A DNA stretch of 64,000 nucleotides from the NCBI GenBank assembly GCA_934148995.1, contig CAKPDM010000002.1, positions 1-64,000 on the forward strand, read 5' to 3'. Both the position numbers and the translations under genes were made by a program. The notes under the pieces were generated by a model. It worked only from the letters and a program-made list of their open reading frames with translations, did not search any database and was not told the origin of the DNA. Shown piece by piece: positions 53,414 to 63,183 of this stretch. The DNA is from an uncultured Bacilli bacterium (GTDB lineage: Bacteria; Bacillota_I; Bacilli_A; RF39; UBA660). How positions within the stretch are numbered: the stretch's first letter is position 1; the number at the start of each line of letters is the position of its first letter.

Positions 53414-53788
53414 ATGAACTTAAATGAAATAAATCCTTTAGTGCTTGCTTATTTGGGAGACAGTGTTTATGAAACTTATATTAGACTTTATTTAGTAAAG
53501 CAAAATATTCCAACTATTGGAAAGCTTCAGCATACCTCTCTTTTTTATGTTACTGCAAAAAGTCAAGCTAATATTCTTGATAGATTAATAAAAACTAATT
53601 TTTTTAATGATGAAGAGTTAGATATCATTAGGAGAGCAAGAAATACTAAAGGACATAAACCACCAAAAGGTTGTGATTTGGCCACTTATCACTTTGCTAC
53701 CGCATTTGAAGCAGTGATAGGTTATTTATATTTAAAAGGTAATAATGATAAGATAAAAAAACTAATGGAACAAGTAGAAATGGAGTAA
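53414..53788 (+). CDS. mrnC: mini-ribonuclease III
   Basis: MrnC processes 23S rRNA ends. The 124-residue product has the RNase III fold without an RNA-binding domain. The signature with catalytic Asp is LAYLGDSVYE and the second acidic motif is TAFEAVIGYLYL. GAGGAGTAATAAT sets the ATG at 53414. The cysS-mrnC-rlmB order is conserved. Confidence 0.94.
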   Translation: MNLNEINPLVLAYLGDSVYETYIRLYLVKQNIPTIGKLQHTSLFYVTAKSQANILDRLIKTNFFNDEELDIIRRARNTKGHKPPKGCDLATYHFATAFEAVIGYLYLKGNNDKIKKLMEQVEME

Positions 53789-53790
53789 TT

Positions 53791-54492
53791 ATGATAGTAT
53801 ATGGTTATAATGTAGCAGAGGCTATTTTAAAAAATAAAAATTTGTGCAAAAAAGTCCGAAAAATCGTAATTCAGGATAGTATGAGGGCCAAATTTGCCAA
53901 TTTGCTCCCTGAAAATGCCAAATTCAGGGTAGTTTATGCCCGAAAATGCGAAATTGACTTTTTGGCAAAAGGACTACATCAGGGTATAATGATTGACATG
54001 GACTATTCATATTGTTCATTATGGGACTTTTTAAAGAAGAATCCTAGTTCAGTTGTTATTTTAGATCATTTAGAAGATCCACATAACTTTGGAGCTATCA
54101 TAAGAACAGCAAAAGCTGCTGGGTTTGACGGAATTATAATTCCTAAAGATAGAGGAGTAGGAGTTACAAGTACTGTCGTTAAAACTAGTGTAGGAACAAT
54201 TTTTGATATTGATGTAGTACAAGTTACTAATCTAAAAAATACTATTGATGAGTTAAAAAAAGAAGGTTTTTGGATAGTGGGAACAGATATGGCTGGAAGT
54301 GACTATCGTAGTATCGACTATACTGGAAAAATAGCATTAGTTATTGGAAATGAAGGCAAAGGAATGAGTAAGTTAGTAAAAGATAATTGTGATTTTCTAG
54401 CAACTATTCCTTTAGCACAAAATGTAGAAAGTCTAAATGCCTCTGTAGCAGCTGGCATAATGATGTATGAGGTAGTTCGAAATAGAAAGTAG
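53791..54492 (+). CDS. rlmB: TrmH-family 23S rRNA (guanosine-2'-O)-methyltransferase
   Basis: A SPOUT methyltransferase of 233 residues. An N-terminal substrate-binding domain leads to the knot motifs LDHLEDPHNFGAIIRTA, VIGNEGKGMS and IPLAQNVESLNASVAAG (the three SpoU motifs). It methylates G2251 of 23S rRNA in relatives. Start two bp after mrnC with GGAG in its last codons. Confidence 0.93.
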   Translation: MIVYGYNVAEAILKNKNLCKKVRKIVIQDSMRAKFANLLPENAKFRVVYARKCEIDFLAKGLHQGIMIDMDYSYCSLWDFLKKNPSSVVILDHLEDPHNFGAIIRTAKAAGFDGIIIPKDRGVGVTSTVVKTSVGTIFDIDVVQVTNLKNTIDELKKEGFWIVGTDMAGSDYRSIDYTGKIALVIGNEGKGMSKLVKDNCDFLATIPLAQNVESLNASVAAGIMMYEVVRNRK

Positions 54493-54498
54493 GTATTT

Positions 54499-55107
54499 AT
54501 GAAATACTATAATGATTACGAACTTCTTTATCTAATCAGTGAAGAGGATGAGATAGCTAAAGATATCCTTAAAAGAAAGTATGCACCATTAATTTATGAA
54601 AAAGCCAAGGAATACTATCAAGGTAATTCTTACAATATTCCTTCTTTTTCCTTTGATGAATTAATTGCCTTAGCGAATGATACCTTACTAAGAGCAGCTA
54701 GAAATTATAATCAAGATCAGAAAGCTGTTTTCTATACTTATTTCTTAGTATGTCTTAATAGAGAATTTTCATTATATAAAAGAGGATTGCTAGCAAAAAA
54801 GAATCAGTTATTTTATGACCAAACACAAGATATAACTTCTTATGAAATTAATGATTATATTACAGAGGAAGTAAAATGGGATAATGATCCTTGTAAACTT
54901 TCTGAAGAAAAAGAATTATTTGATTTTATTAAAGAATATATGTATGGTTTAGAAGGCTATGAAAGAAAAGTGTTTGAATTAAGATTTAATGGATTTAAAT
55001 ATGTAGAAATTGGTACACTTTTAGGAATATCAACTGTAAGCGTTGGTAAAATAGTAGAAAAACTTAAGAAAAATTTGAAACAAGAATTGAAAAAACAGTT
55101 TGAATAG
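54499..55107 (+). CDS. sigH: SigH-type RNA polymerase sigma factor
   Basis: A 202-residue sigma-70 family protein. Region 2 is seen in SFDELIALANDTLLRAARNY and FYTYFLVCLNREF, and region 4 in YERKVFELRFNGFKYVEIG and GISTVSVGKIVEKLKK. Location after rlmB matches sigH of B. subtilis, which starts sporulation and competence transcription; yacP is missing between them. Sequence is diverged, so the SigH call rests partly on context. Confidence 0.8.
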   Translation: MKYYNDYELLYLISEEDEIAKDILKRKYAPLIYEKAKEYYQGNSYNIPSFSFDELIALANDTLLRAARNYNQDQKAVFYTYFLVCLNREFSLYKRGLLAKKNQLFYDQTQDITSYEINDYITEEVKWDNDPCKLSEEKELFDFIKEYMYGLEGYERKVFELRFNGFKYVEIGTLLGISTVSVGKIVEKLKKNLKQELKKQFE

Positions 55108-55134
55108 GTTATTATTAAACTAGGGTGAGTATAT

Positions 55135-55770
55135 GTGAGAGTATTATTAAAAGATTATATGAATTCTTATCACGATACAAAAGAATATCAGCAGACCTTT
55201 TATATAATGGATAAGACACTAAAGTATATACATGAAAATAATTATCAGGTGTATTCTTTTAATCCAGAAGAAATAGTTCTTTATAAAGAACAAGATAAAA
55301 TGCTGGGAGTAGATTATCAAAACATAACTGCGCTATCATCTGAAGCTACTAATGAGATACATCAAAATATGTTTAATTTAGCTCTTTTAGAAGTGGCAAT
55401 TTATACCTCGACGTATCCTTATCTAAAGCCTGATTTTTTGAAAGAAAATTTTAAGGAAATATCAATGCTCTTGCCGAGTGAGGATGTTCCTTATTATCGA
55501 AGAAATCTAGTTGAAAAAAATAACTTCTATTATAGTGATTATTGTGATGCTAGAAATAAAAATGAAATAGAAAAGATAAATAGAAGTCTAGAAACTGAAG
55601 GTGGTAGAGGAAGAGGATTGGTCAAATCTACTCCATATGGAGCTCTTTATCAAAATTTAGGTGATGATAATAATAAGTCAGCATTTGTTACTAGATTTAT
55701 TTTACCGTTCATTATTATTTCGCTTAGTCTTTTAATACCAATATTATCAATTATGTTTTCAAGAATGTAA
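55135..55770 (+). CDS. unknown protein with one C-terminal membrane helix
   Basis: A 211-residue cytoplasmic domain followed by a single helix (LPFIIISLSLLIPILSIMF) only a few residues from the end, so it is probably tail-anchored. Short stretches (MDKTLKYIHENNYQVYSFN, then ALLEVAIYTSTYP) loosely recall a protein-kinase C-lobe without catalytic residues, but I would not assign a family. The GTG start has AGGGTGAG upstream. It is in the sigH operon, 27 bp after sigH. Confidence 0.6.
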   Translation: MRVLLKDYMNSYHDTKEYQQTFYIMDKTLKYIHENNYQVYSFNPEEIVLYKEQDKMLGVDYQNITALSSEATNEIHQNMFNLALLEVAIYTSTYPYLKPDFLKENFKEISMLLPSEDVPYYRRNLVEKNNFYYSDYCDARNKNEIEKINRSLETEGGRGRGLVKSTPYGALYQNLGDDNNKSAFVTRFILPFIIISLSLLIPILSIMFSRM

Positions 55771-55773
55771 TGT

Positions 55774-55812
55774 AAAACACTATATAATATAAATTTGCAT
55801 ATAGTGTTTTTT
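55774..55812 (+). terminator. terminator of the cysS-sigH operon
   Basis: AAAACACTATAT/ATATAGTGTTTT perfect 12-bp arms with T6. Confidence 0.85.
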
Positions 55813-55836
55813 CTATGTAAGTAAATTATTTTGACC

Positions 55837-55863
55837 ATAAAAAAACCTTACGCAAAGTAAGGT
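55837..55863 (-). terminator. hup terminator
   Basis: ACCTTAC/GTAAGGT stem; the minus strand ends in T8. Confidence 0.85.
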
Positions 55864-55873
55864 CTTAGAACTA

Positions 55874-56149
55874 TTATTTATTAACAGCCTCTTTTAAAGC
55901 AGTTCCAGATTTGAATCCAACATTTTTGCTAGCTGCGATATGGATTGTTTCACCAGTTTGTGGGTTGCGTCCATCACGAGCAGCACGTTCAGAAATTTTG
56001 AATACACCAAATCCTGCTACAGATACTTTATTTCCTTTTACAAGTTCATCTTTAAATAAATCAAATGTTGCAGAAAAAACTTTTTCAACATCAGATTTGC
56101 TTAAACCTGTTGTACTTGCAATAGCTTCCATCATTTCAGACTTTTTCAT
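55874..56149 (-). CDS. hup: DNA-binding protein HU
   Basis: HU bends and compacts DNA. The 91-residue product has the signature GFGVFKISERAARDGRNPQTG, given here as GFGVF and RNPQTGE, with the DNA-inserting proline in that arm. A strong AGGAGGTG lies before the ATG and TATAAT (minus strand, 56177-56182) about 30 bp upstream. It is head-on to the flanking genes. Confidence 0.96.
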   Translation of the reverse strand: MKKSEMMEAIASTTGLSKSDVEKVFSATFDLFKDELVKGNKVSVAGFGVFKISERAARDGRNPQTGETIHIAASKNVGFKSGTALKEAVNK

Positions 56150-56298
56150 TGTTTCACCTCCTGTACTGTCTAATTCATTATAGCATAGATTTTTTAGAAA
56201 AGTATACGTTTAATAGTTAAATAATAGATAAAATTTACATTTTTTGCTAAATATGTGGGTAAAATATAAATAAAAGGACAATAATATAGAAAATATGT

Positions 56299-56327
56299 TT
56301 GAATTTAACTGGAGATTATGATATATT
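56299..56327 (+). promoter_or_regulatory. putative uvrA promoter
   Basis: TTGAAT, a 17-bp spacer and TATATT. A TATACT at about 56367 is an alternative -10. No LexA box was recognised. Confidence 0.45.
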
Positions 56328-56394
56328 ACTATACAGAAAATTCTTTTCTTTTTTTAGAAAAGTGTTATACTAACAATCGAAATGGGGTGTTACT

Positions 56395-59202
56395 ATGGAC
56401 AAAATAATAGTAAAAGGAGCAAGAGAAAATAATTTAAAAAATGTAAATATTGAACTTCCTAAAAATAAACTAATTGTTATGACAGGACTTTCTGGAAGTG
56501 GAAAGAGTTCACTAGCCTTTGATACAATCTATGCTGAAGGACAAAGAAGATATGTGGAAAGTTTATCTGCCTATGCAAGACAATTTTTGGGAGGTAGTGA
56601 AAAACCAGATGTAGATTCTATTGAAGGACTTTCTCCTGCTATTAGTATTGACCAAAAAACAACAAATAAAAATCCACGAAGCACAGTAGGGACAGTAACT
56701 GAAATATATGATTATTTAAGACTTTTATTTGCAAGAGTAGGGGTACCTTATTGTCCGACACATAATATTCCAATTAAAAGTCAAAGTGTGGAAGAAATAA
56801 CAAATAAAATATTAGAATATGACGAAGGAACCAAAATAGTTTTATTAGCACCAGCTGTTTATGGTGAAAAAGGTACACATAAAGAATTACTTTCAGATTT
56901 AATGAGCGAAGGCTATATTCGTGTACGCATTAATGGTGAGATGTATGATTTATCAGAGAAGATAGAACTAGATAAAAATAAAAAGGATAATATTGAAGTA
57001 GTAGTTGATAGATTAGTACTTAAAGAAGGTATTAGAGGAAGACTTAGTGAAGGAATAGAAAATGCTTTAAAATTAGGACACGGAAAAGTAGTAGTACAAT
57101 TCAATCTATCTAAAGAATTAGTGTTTTCTGAAGACTTTGCTTGTCCTTATTGTGATTTTTCACTACCAGAGTTGGAACCGAGAATCTTTAGTTTTAATGC
57201 TCCATATGGTGCTTGTAAGGAATGTAAAGGTCTAGGAGTAAAGTTACAAATGGACCCGGATTTAGTAATTCCTAATAAAGATTTGAGTTTAGAACAAGGA
57301 GCGATAGTAACATTAGGTGATGATACTGATGGAATATACTATAAAAAGTTAGAATGTCTTTGTAAACATTATAAAATTAGTACTAAAAAACCATTTAAGA
57401 AACTAACTGATAGAGAAAAAGAGTTAATTCTTTATGGTAGTGATGAACCAATACTATTTGATTATAAATCTAAGAGTGGTAATCATTTTCATCAAGTCGA
57501 TTATTATGAAGGAATAATCAATAACTTGGAAAGAAGATATATGGAGACTACTAGCACTTGGATTAGAGAATGGTTAGAGAAGTTTATGATTGAACACACT
57601 TGTGAAGAATGTAAAGGTTCAAGACTTCAAGATAATGTTTTATCAGTTTTAGTTGGTGGAAAAAATATCTATGAATTAACCTGCATGAGTATAAAAGATT
57701 TAATACCATTCTTTACAGAATTAAAACTAGGAGAAGAACAATTAAAAATAGCAGACTTGTTATTAAAAGAAATCTTATCAAGATTAACCTTCTTAAGAAA
57801 TGTTGGACTTGAGTATTTAACATTAGCAAGAAGTGCTGCTACTTTATCAGGCGGTGAAGCACAAAGAATTAGACTTGCTACGCAAATAGGTTCAAGACTA
57901 ACAGGTGTACTATATGTATTAGATGAACCAAGTATTGGCCTTCATCAAAGAGATAATGATAGACTGATTAAATCTTTACTAGAAATGCGTGATTTAGGTA
58001 ATACTTTAATAGTAGTGGAACATGATACTGATACAATGTTAGCAGCTGACTATCTAGTTGATGTTGGACCTAAAGCAGGAGATGAAGGTGGTAGGATAGT
58101 AGCTGCTGGAACCCCAGAAGAAGTGATGAAAAATGATAAAAGTATAACAGGACGTTATTTAAGTGGTAAAGAATGCATTGAAGTACCAAAAATAAGAAGA
58201 AAAGGCACTGGTAAATTCATAACTATTAAAGGAGCTCAAGAAAATAACTTAAAAAATATAACTGCTAAGATACCACTTGGAACATTTACCTGTATAACAG
58301 GAGTAAGTGGAAGTGGAAAGAGTACTTTAATAAATGAAATATTAGTTAAAAGTGCAATGAACTATGTTTATCACAGTAAATATAAACCTGGTAAATGTGA
58401 TAAAGTTTTAGGACTTGAAAACATTGATAAGATTGTTGATATTTCTCAGAGTCCGATAGGTCGTACACCAAGAAGTAATCCTGCTACTTATACAGGGGTA
58501 TTTGATGATATAAGAGAACTATTTACTACTACTAAAGAAGCTAAAATGTTAGGTTACGAAAAAAATAGATTTTCTTTTAATGTCAAAGGTGGAAGATGTG
58601 AAGCTTGTCGTGGAGATGGAGTTAAAAAGATAGAAATGCATTTCTTACCAGATGTTTATGTTCCTTGTGAAGTTTGTCATGGAACTCGTTATAATCAAGA
58701 GACTTTGAAAATAAAATATAAAGAGAAGAATATTGCTGATGTTTTAGATATGCGTGTACATGAAGCTTTAAAATTCTTCGAAAATCATAGTAAAATAAAA
58801 AATAAATTGCAAGTATTAGAAGATGTTGGATTAGGTTATGTTAAACTTGGTCAAAGTGCTCCAACCTTATCAGGAGGAGAAGCAGAACGAGTAAAACTTG
58901 CCAAAGAATTACAAAAGAAAGCAACTGGAAAAACCTTATTTGTATTAGATGAACCAACGACAGGTTTGCATACTGATGATATTAAGCGCTTGCTTGCAAT
59001 TTTACAAAAAATAGTAGATAATAATGATACAGTAGTAGTGATTGAACACAACTTAGACGTAATAAAATGTGCTGATTATATAATTGATTTAGGAAAAGAG
59101 GGTGGCGATTTAGGTGGAGAAATAATTGCTACTGGTACACCAGAAGAGATTAGTAAAGTTAAAGAATCTTATACGGGGGCATTCCTAAAGAAAATTTTAT
59201 AG
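56395..59202 (+). CDS. uvrA: excinuclease ABC subunit A
   Basis: UvrA detects bulky DNA lesions with UvrB. The 935-residue protein has two ABC ATPase modules: Walker A GLSGSGKSSLAF and GVSGSGKSTLIN, signatures LSGGEAQRIRLA and LSGGEAERVKLA. Zinc-binding cysteines are in CPYC and CKEC, CEECKGSR, and CEACRGDG with CEVCHGTR. Normal length. It heads a run of five further genes to whiA, mostly overlapping. Confidence 0.97.
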   Translation: MDKIIVKGARENNLKNVNIELPKNKLIVMTGLSGSGKSSLAFDTIYAEGQRRYVESLSAYARQFLGGSEKPDVDSIEGLSPAISIDQKTTNKNPRSTVGTVTEIYDYLRLLFARVGVPYCPTHNIPIKSQSVEEITNKILEYDEGTKIVLLAPAVYGEKGTHKELLSDLMSEGYIRVRINGEMYDLSEKIELDKNKKDNIEVVVDRLVLKEGIRGRLSEGIENALKLGHGKVVVQFNLSKELVFSEDFACPYCDFSLPELEPRIFSFNAPYGACKECKGLGVKLQMDPDLVIPNKDLSLEQGAIVTLGDDTDGIYYKKLECLCKHYKISTKKPFKKLTDREKELILYGSDEPILFDYKSKSGNHFHQVDYYEGIINNLERRYMETTSTWIREWLEKFMIEHTCEECKGSRLQDNVLSVLVGGKNIYELTCMSIKDLIPFFTELKLGEEQLKIADLLLKEILSRLTFLRNVGLEYLTLARSAATLSGGEAQRIRLATQIGSRLTGVLYVLDEPSIGLHQRDNDRLIKSLLEMRDLGNTLIVVEHDTDTMLAADYLVDVGPKAGDEGGRIVAAGTPEEVMKNDKSITGRYLSGKECIEVPKIRRKGTGKFITIKGAQENNLKNITAKIPLGTFTCITGVSGSGKSTLINEILVKSAMNYVYHSKYKPGKCDKVLGLENIDKIVDISQSPIGRTPRSNPATYTGVFDDIRELFTTTKEAKMLGYEKNRFSFNVKGGRCEACRGDGVKKIEMHFLPDVYVPCEVCHGTRYNQETLKIKYKEKNIADVLDMRVHEALKFFENHSKIKNKLQVLEDVGLGYVKLGQSAPTLSGGEAERVKLAKELQKKATGKTLFVLDEPTTGLHTDDIKRLLAILQKIVDNNDTVVVIEHNLDVIKCADYIIDLGKEGGDLGGEIIATGTPEEISKVKESYTGAFLKKIL

Positions 59203-59212
59203 GAGGAAAAAA

Positions 59213-59638
59213 ATGAAAATTGTTGTCTTAGCTAAAGGAAAAGAAAGATTAAATAGAGCAATAGAGTGGCTATTATATTTTGTTTCTTATCTATTTGTTT
59301 TCTTTCTAGTAAGTAAACTATTTAAATCATTTTATATTGATAAAGTACATCCTTTGTTTTATAGTACCTTAGCAACCTTTATTTTATATGTACTTAATAA
59401 AACTGTAAAACCAATATTAGTTAGTTTAACGATACCAATAACAGGTATTACTCTGGGTCTTTTTTACCCTTTTATTAACTTGTTTGTTTTAAAACTAACA
59501 GATTGGATTTTAGGTAGCCATTTTGATTTGAATGACTTTTGGGTAGCATTTGTTATATCTATTCTTATATCTGTTATGAATTTTGTAATGGAAGATGTAA
59601 TAATTGCTCCTTTGATTAGGAGATTTAAAAATGAATAG
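59213..59638 (+). CDS. YvlD-like four-helix membrane protein (phage-holin superfamily IV)
   Basis: A 141-residue protein with four hydrophobic helices. The segment NKTVKPILVSLTIPITGITLG matches the PF04020 family (KP.L..LT.P.T..T.G; I quote KPILVSLTIP). Its B. subtilis relative YvlD lies near uvrA and lgt. It overlaps lgt by eight bp. AGGAGG precedes the ATG. Confidence 0.82.
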   Translation: MKIVVLAKGKERLNRAIEWLLYFVSYLFVFFLVSKLFKSFYIDKVHPLFYSTLATFILYVLNKTVKPILVSLTIPITGITLGLFYPFINLFVLKLTDWILGSHFDLNDFWVAFVISILISVMNFVMEDVIIAPLIRRFKNE

Positions 59639-60431
59639 AGTTTTTTTAGAACTTGGATTTATTAAAATTTATTACTATACAATTTTCATTTTTTTTGCAA
59701 TTATTTCTGCTTGCTTACTTATATTTAAAGAAGCAAAAAAACAAAATATTGATAAAGATTTTTTAATAAATACTATTTATTATGTAATTATTTTAGGAAT
59801 AATTGGCGCAAGAGCTTATTATGTGTTATTTGAATGGTCTTATTATGTAAAAAATCCATTAGAGATATTTGCTGTTTGGAATGGTGGCCTTGCTATTCAT
59901 GGTGGAATAATAGCTGGTTTATTGTTTATAATATATTACTGTCGTAAGAATAAAATTTCTAGTTTGAAATTTTTAGACATAGTAGTAGTAGGTCTTATTT
60001 TAGCCCAAGCAATTGGAAGATGGGGTAATTTCTTTAATCAGGAAGCCTATGGAGCTCTTACTACTAAACAAGAATTAATGAATCTTCATATACCGACATT
60101 TATCATAAATGGAATGCATATAAATGGAAATTATTATCAACCAACATTTTTATATGAATCATTGTTTGATTTCATAGGATTTTTAATGCTATTCTTTATT
60201 AGATTTTATCCATATTTAAAAGTAGGATTTTTAACGGGCTTTTACTTGATTTGGTATGGTGTATCAAGATTCTTTATTGAAGGAATGCGTGGCGATAGTC
60301 TAATGCTTGGAAACTTTAAAATGGCACAGATAATATCGATAATAATGATAATTTGTGGTATTTATTTATGCTTTATAAAAAATATTAAAAAAAGAAAACT
60401 AGAAAATCTATATCATAAGGAGGATTTTTAA
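59631..60431 (+). CDS. lgt: prolipoprotein diacylglyceryl transferase
   Basis: Lgt attaches diacylglycerol to the lipobox cysteine of lipoproteins such as YidC here. The 266-residue protein has about seven membrane helices. Signature GRWGNFFNQEAYG and HGGIIAG are present, with the conserved Arg in GARAYYVLFEW. AGGAG lies before the ATG inside the upstream gene. Confidence 0.95.
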   Translation: MNRVFLELGFIKIYYYTIFIFFAIISACLLIFKEAKKQNIDKDFLINTIYYVIILGIIGARAYYVLFEWSYYVKNPLEIFAVWNGGLAIHGGIIAGLLFIIYYCRKNKISSLKFLDIVVVGLILAQAIGRWGNFFNQEAYGALTTKQELMNLHIPTFIINGMHINGNYYQPTFLYESLFDFIGFLMLFFIRFYPYLKVGFLTGFYLIWYGVSRFFIEGMRGDSLMLGNFKMAQIISIIMIICGIYLCFIKNIKKRKLENLYHKEDF

Positions 60432-60432
60432 T

Positions 60433-61323
60433 ATGAAATATGATGTTTTAATAATTGGTTGTGGAGTAGCTGGAATGACTGCTGCTATTTATTTAAAAAG
60501 AAGCGGCATTTCTTGTGCTATTTTTGAATCATCTATGCCTGGAGGACAAATTGTATCAAACGATAAAATAGAAAATTATCCGGGATTTTCTTCAGTATCG
60601 GGAAGTGATTTGGCAATTTCAATTTTAAATCAAGTCAAAGAATTAGAAATACCCGTTATTTTTGAAAAAGTTGAGAAAGTAATTGATAACCAGGAAGTAA
60701 AAGAAGTGGTTACAGATAAAAATACTTATACTAGTTCAAAAATAATAATTGCTACTGGAAGAAAATCAAAAAAATTAAATGTTTTATTTGAAGATAAATA
60801 TCTTAATCACGGTTTAAGCTTTTGTGCTGTTTGTGATGGTAATCTATATAAAGATAAAGATGTAGTAGTAATTGGTGGAGGTGATAGTGCCTTTGAATCT
60901 GCTAATTATTTAAGTCATCTTGCTAAAAGTGTTACTTTATTACATAGAAGAGAAGAATTTAGAGCTAAGAAAAGCTTAGTAGATAAAGTTGAAAATCTAG
61001 ATAATGTTTCTTTTGTTTTAGGAGAAGTAGTATCTTTCTTGGGAGAAGATAATTTAACAGGAATAAAATTAAAAGACGAAAGAGTTATTGATTGTGATGC
61101 TGTATTTGTTTGTATTGGTCAAATACCAAATACTGAATTTTTAAGTGACTTAAATATATTATCAAAAGATAGTTATATTGAAGTAGATAATAATTTTGAG
61201 ACAAAAATAAAAGGAATATATGCAATTGGTGATTGTGTATTTAAACCACACTATCAAATTGTGATTGCTATGAGTGAAGCAGCAAGATGTGCCTTGAATG
61301 TAAGGAGTGAGTTAAGTGAATAA
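60433..61323 (+). CDS. trxB: thioredoxin reductase
   Basis: An FAD/NADPH enzyme (296 residues) that reduces thioredoxin. FAD loop IIGCGVAGMTAAIYL, redox-active CAVC in SFCAVCDG, NADPH loop VIGGGDSAFESA and the second FAD contact GIYAIGDC are all present. AAGGAGGAT precedes the ATG. It overlaps yvcK by eight bp. Confidence 0.93.
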   Translation: MKYDVLIIGCGVAGMTAAIYLKRSGISCAIFESSMPGGQIVSNDKIENYPGFSSVSGSDLAISILNQVKELEIPVIFEKVEKVIDNQEVKEVVTDKNTYTSSKIIIATGRKSKKLNVLFEDKYLNHGLSFCAVCDGNLYKDKDVVVIGGGDSAFESANYLSHLAKSVTLLHRREEFRAKKSLVDKVENLDNVSFVLGEVVSFLGEDNLTGIKLKDERVIDCDAVFVCIGQIPNTEFLSDLNILSKDSYIEVDNNFETKIKGIYAIGDCVFKPHYQIVIAMSEAARCALNVRSELSE

Positions 61324-62266
61324 AAAAGTAGTAGTTTTAGGCGGAGGAAAGGGAATATCTTATTTACTTGCAGGACTTAAAGATTTTCCTCTTGATATTA
61401 CAGCAGTTATTACTGTAGCAGATAATGGAAAGAGTACAGGTAAATTAAGAGAAGAATTTCATATTCCTGCTGTAGGAGATGTTAGAAAAGTTATAACTAG
61501 TATGTCCGGTAGTGATGAAAATATTAAGAAAATGTTAGAATATCGTTTTCATACTACTAGTGACTTAGATGGACATGCTTTAGGAAACTTAATTCTTACT
61601 TCTTTATTAGATATAACTGGAAGTTTAAAGGCGTCTATTGAAGAATTATCAATCTTATTAGATGTTAAAAGTAAAATTCTTCCTTTAACTGAAGATGAAA
61701 ATATTACTTTGATGGGTGAAGCAACTGATGGATCTATAATAGAGGGAGAAGAAATGATTACAAAATCTCCAAAGAAAATAAAAAGATTGTTTTATAAAGA
61801 AGAACCAAATGTATTAAAAGATGTAATAGCTGCTATCAATGAAGCTGACCTAGTTTTGCTAAGCATGGGAAGTTTATATACATCTATCTTTCCAAATTTG
61901 TTATCCAAAAAAGTAATTGAAGCTTTAGACAAAACTAAATCTCCTATTATGTATGTTTGTAATATAGTTACTCAACCAGGAGAAACAGATAATTTTACAG
62001 TTAGTGACCATGTTAACTTGATAAATGAATACTTGGGTGAACATAAACTAGATGCTGTTATTGCTTCTAATTCGCCAATTTCTAAAGAGATGGCTGAAAA
62101 GTATGCTTGTGAGGAAAGAAAAGACCCTGTAAAGATAGATTATGCAGTGTTAAAGTCATTAGATGTAGAATTTATTGAAGCGGATTTATTAACGATTGCT
62201 GATAATACTTTGAAGCATCATAGTCAAAAACTTAGTTCATTAATATTCTCCTATTTAATGAGGTGA
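61316..62266 (+). CDS. yvcK: YvcK-family gluconeogenesis/morphogenesis factor
   Basis: YvcK binds UDP-sugars and influences wall synthesis and carbon-source adaptation. The 316-residue product has VLGGGKGISYLLAGL at the N-terminus, AVITVADNGKSTGKLR and GDVRKVI, typical of the family (the usual second residue of DDGGS is changed to NGKS). A GTG start with AAGGAGTGAG lies in the end of trxB. The rapZ gene usually upstream is absent. Confidence 0.92.
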   Translation: MNKKVVVLGGGKGISYLLAGLKDFPLDITAVITVADNGKSTGKLREEFHIPAVGDVRKVITSMSGSDENIKKMLEYRFHTTSDLDGHALGNLILTSLLDITGSLKASIEELSILLDVKSKILPLTEDENITLMGEATDGSIIEGEEMITKSPKKIKRLFYKEEPNVLKDVIAAINEADLVLLSMGSLYTSIFPNLLSKKVIEALDKTKSPIMYVCNIVTQPGETDNFTVSDHVNLINEYLGEHKLDAVIASNSPISKEMAEKYACEERKDPVKIDYAVLKSLDVEFIEADLLTIADNTLKHHSQKLSSLIFSYLMR

Positions 62267-62271
62267 TAATT

Positions 62272-63183
62272 ATGTCTTTTACAACTAAAGTTAAAGAAGA
62301 AATTGTAAATAAAAAATTAGCAGAAACAGAAAACTATTCCATATTAGCTGGTTTTGTTCGGAACAATGCAACTTGGAATGATGATAAATTGGAATTAATC
62401 AATGAAAATGAAAAGATAATAAATTATTTTAAAAATATTCTTGATATGTTCAAAGAAATAAAATATGTAGAATATACCAAAGACAGTAATAATTTTTCTA
62501 AAAATAATTTACATATCCTAGAAATTGTTGAAGGAAGCTCTTTTCTTTTGGATTTAGTTGCATATAAAAGGGAAGTACCACCTGATTATTTCTTTGATGG
62601 AAAATTAGAAACAAAAGCATATTTAAAAGGAGTGTTTTTAAATGGAGGAAGTATAAATGATCCTAAAACCTCTAGATATCATATGGAAATATTAATTGAT
62701 TATCCAGAAGAAGCTGTTTTTGTTCAAAAAGTGTTAAACTCTTATAATCTAAATATTAAAATGTTAAATAGAGACCGTAGTTATATGCTTTATTTAAAAG
62801 AAGCAGAGAAGATAAGTGATTTTCTAAAAATAGTAGATGCTAATAATTCAGTCTTATATTATGAAGATGTAAGAATTTATCGAGATAAAAAGAACCAAAC
62901 TAATAGATTAAATAATTGTGAACAAGCTAATACTGATAGAATTATTGCTAGTGCTTTAGAACAACTTAATCAAATAGAAATATTAAAGAAAAATAATGCT
63001 ATAGATTTACTTGATGACAAAACAAAAGAAGCTCTTTATTATCGTGAAAAATATAAAGAAGCTTCCTTAAAAGAATTAAGTGAAAAAATAGCTGTTGAGA
63101 CAGGAAGATTTATATCTAAATCAGGTCTTAATCATCGTTTTCGAAAAATAAAAGAATTAGCATCAAAGTTTATGGTTGATTAG
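62272..63183 (+). CDS. whiA: WhiA DNA-binding protein
   Basis: WhiA (303 residues) combines a degenerate LAGLIDADG homing-endonuclease fold with a C-terminal helix-turn-helix. [17 protein letters not shown] is the LAGLIDADG-like part and [16 protein letters not shown] is the C-terminal helix-turn-helix. In Firmicutes it affects division and chromosome segregation. ATG 62272 follows GAGGTGATAATT. Its 3' end overlaps clpP tail to tail by 14 bp. Confidence 0.93.
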   Translation: MSFTTKVKEEIVNKKLAETENYSILAGFVRNNATWNDDKLELINENEKIINYFKNILDMFKEIKYVEYTKDSNNFSKNNLHILEIVEGSSFLLDLVAYKREVPPDYFFDGKLETKAYLKGVFLNGGSINDPKTSRYHMEILIDYPEEAVFVQKVLNSYNLNIKMLNRDRSYMLYLKEAEKISDFLKIVDANNSVLYYEDVRIYRDKKNQTNRLNNCEQANTDRIIASALEQLNQIEILKKNNAIDLLDDKTKEALYYREKYKEASLKELSEKIAVETGRFISKSGLNHRFRKIKELASKFMVD

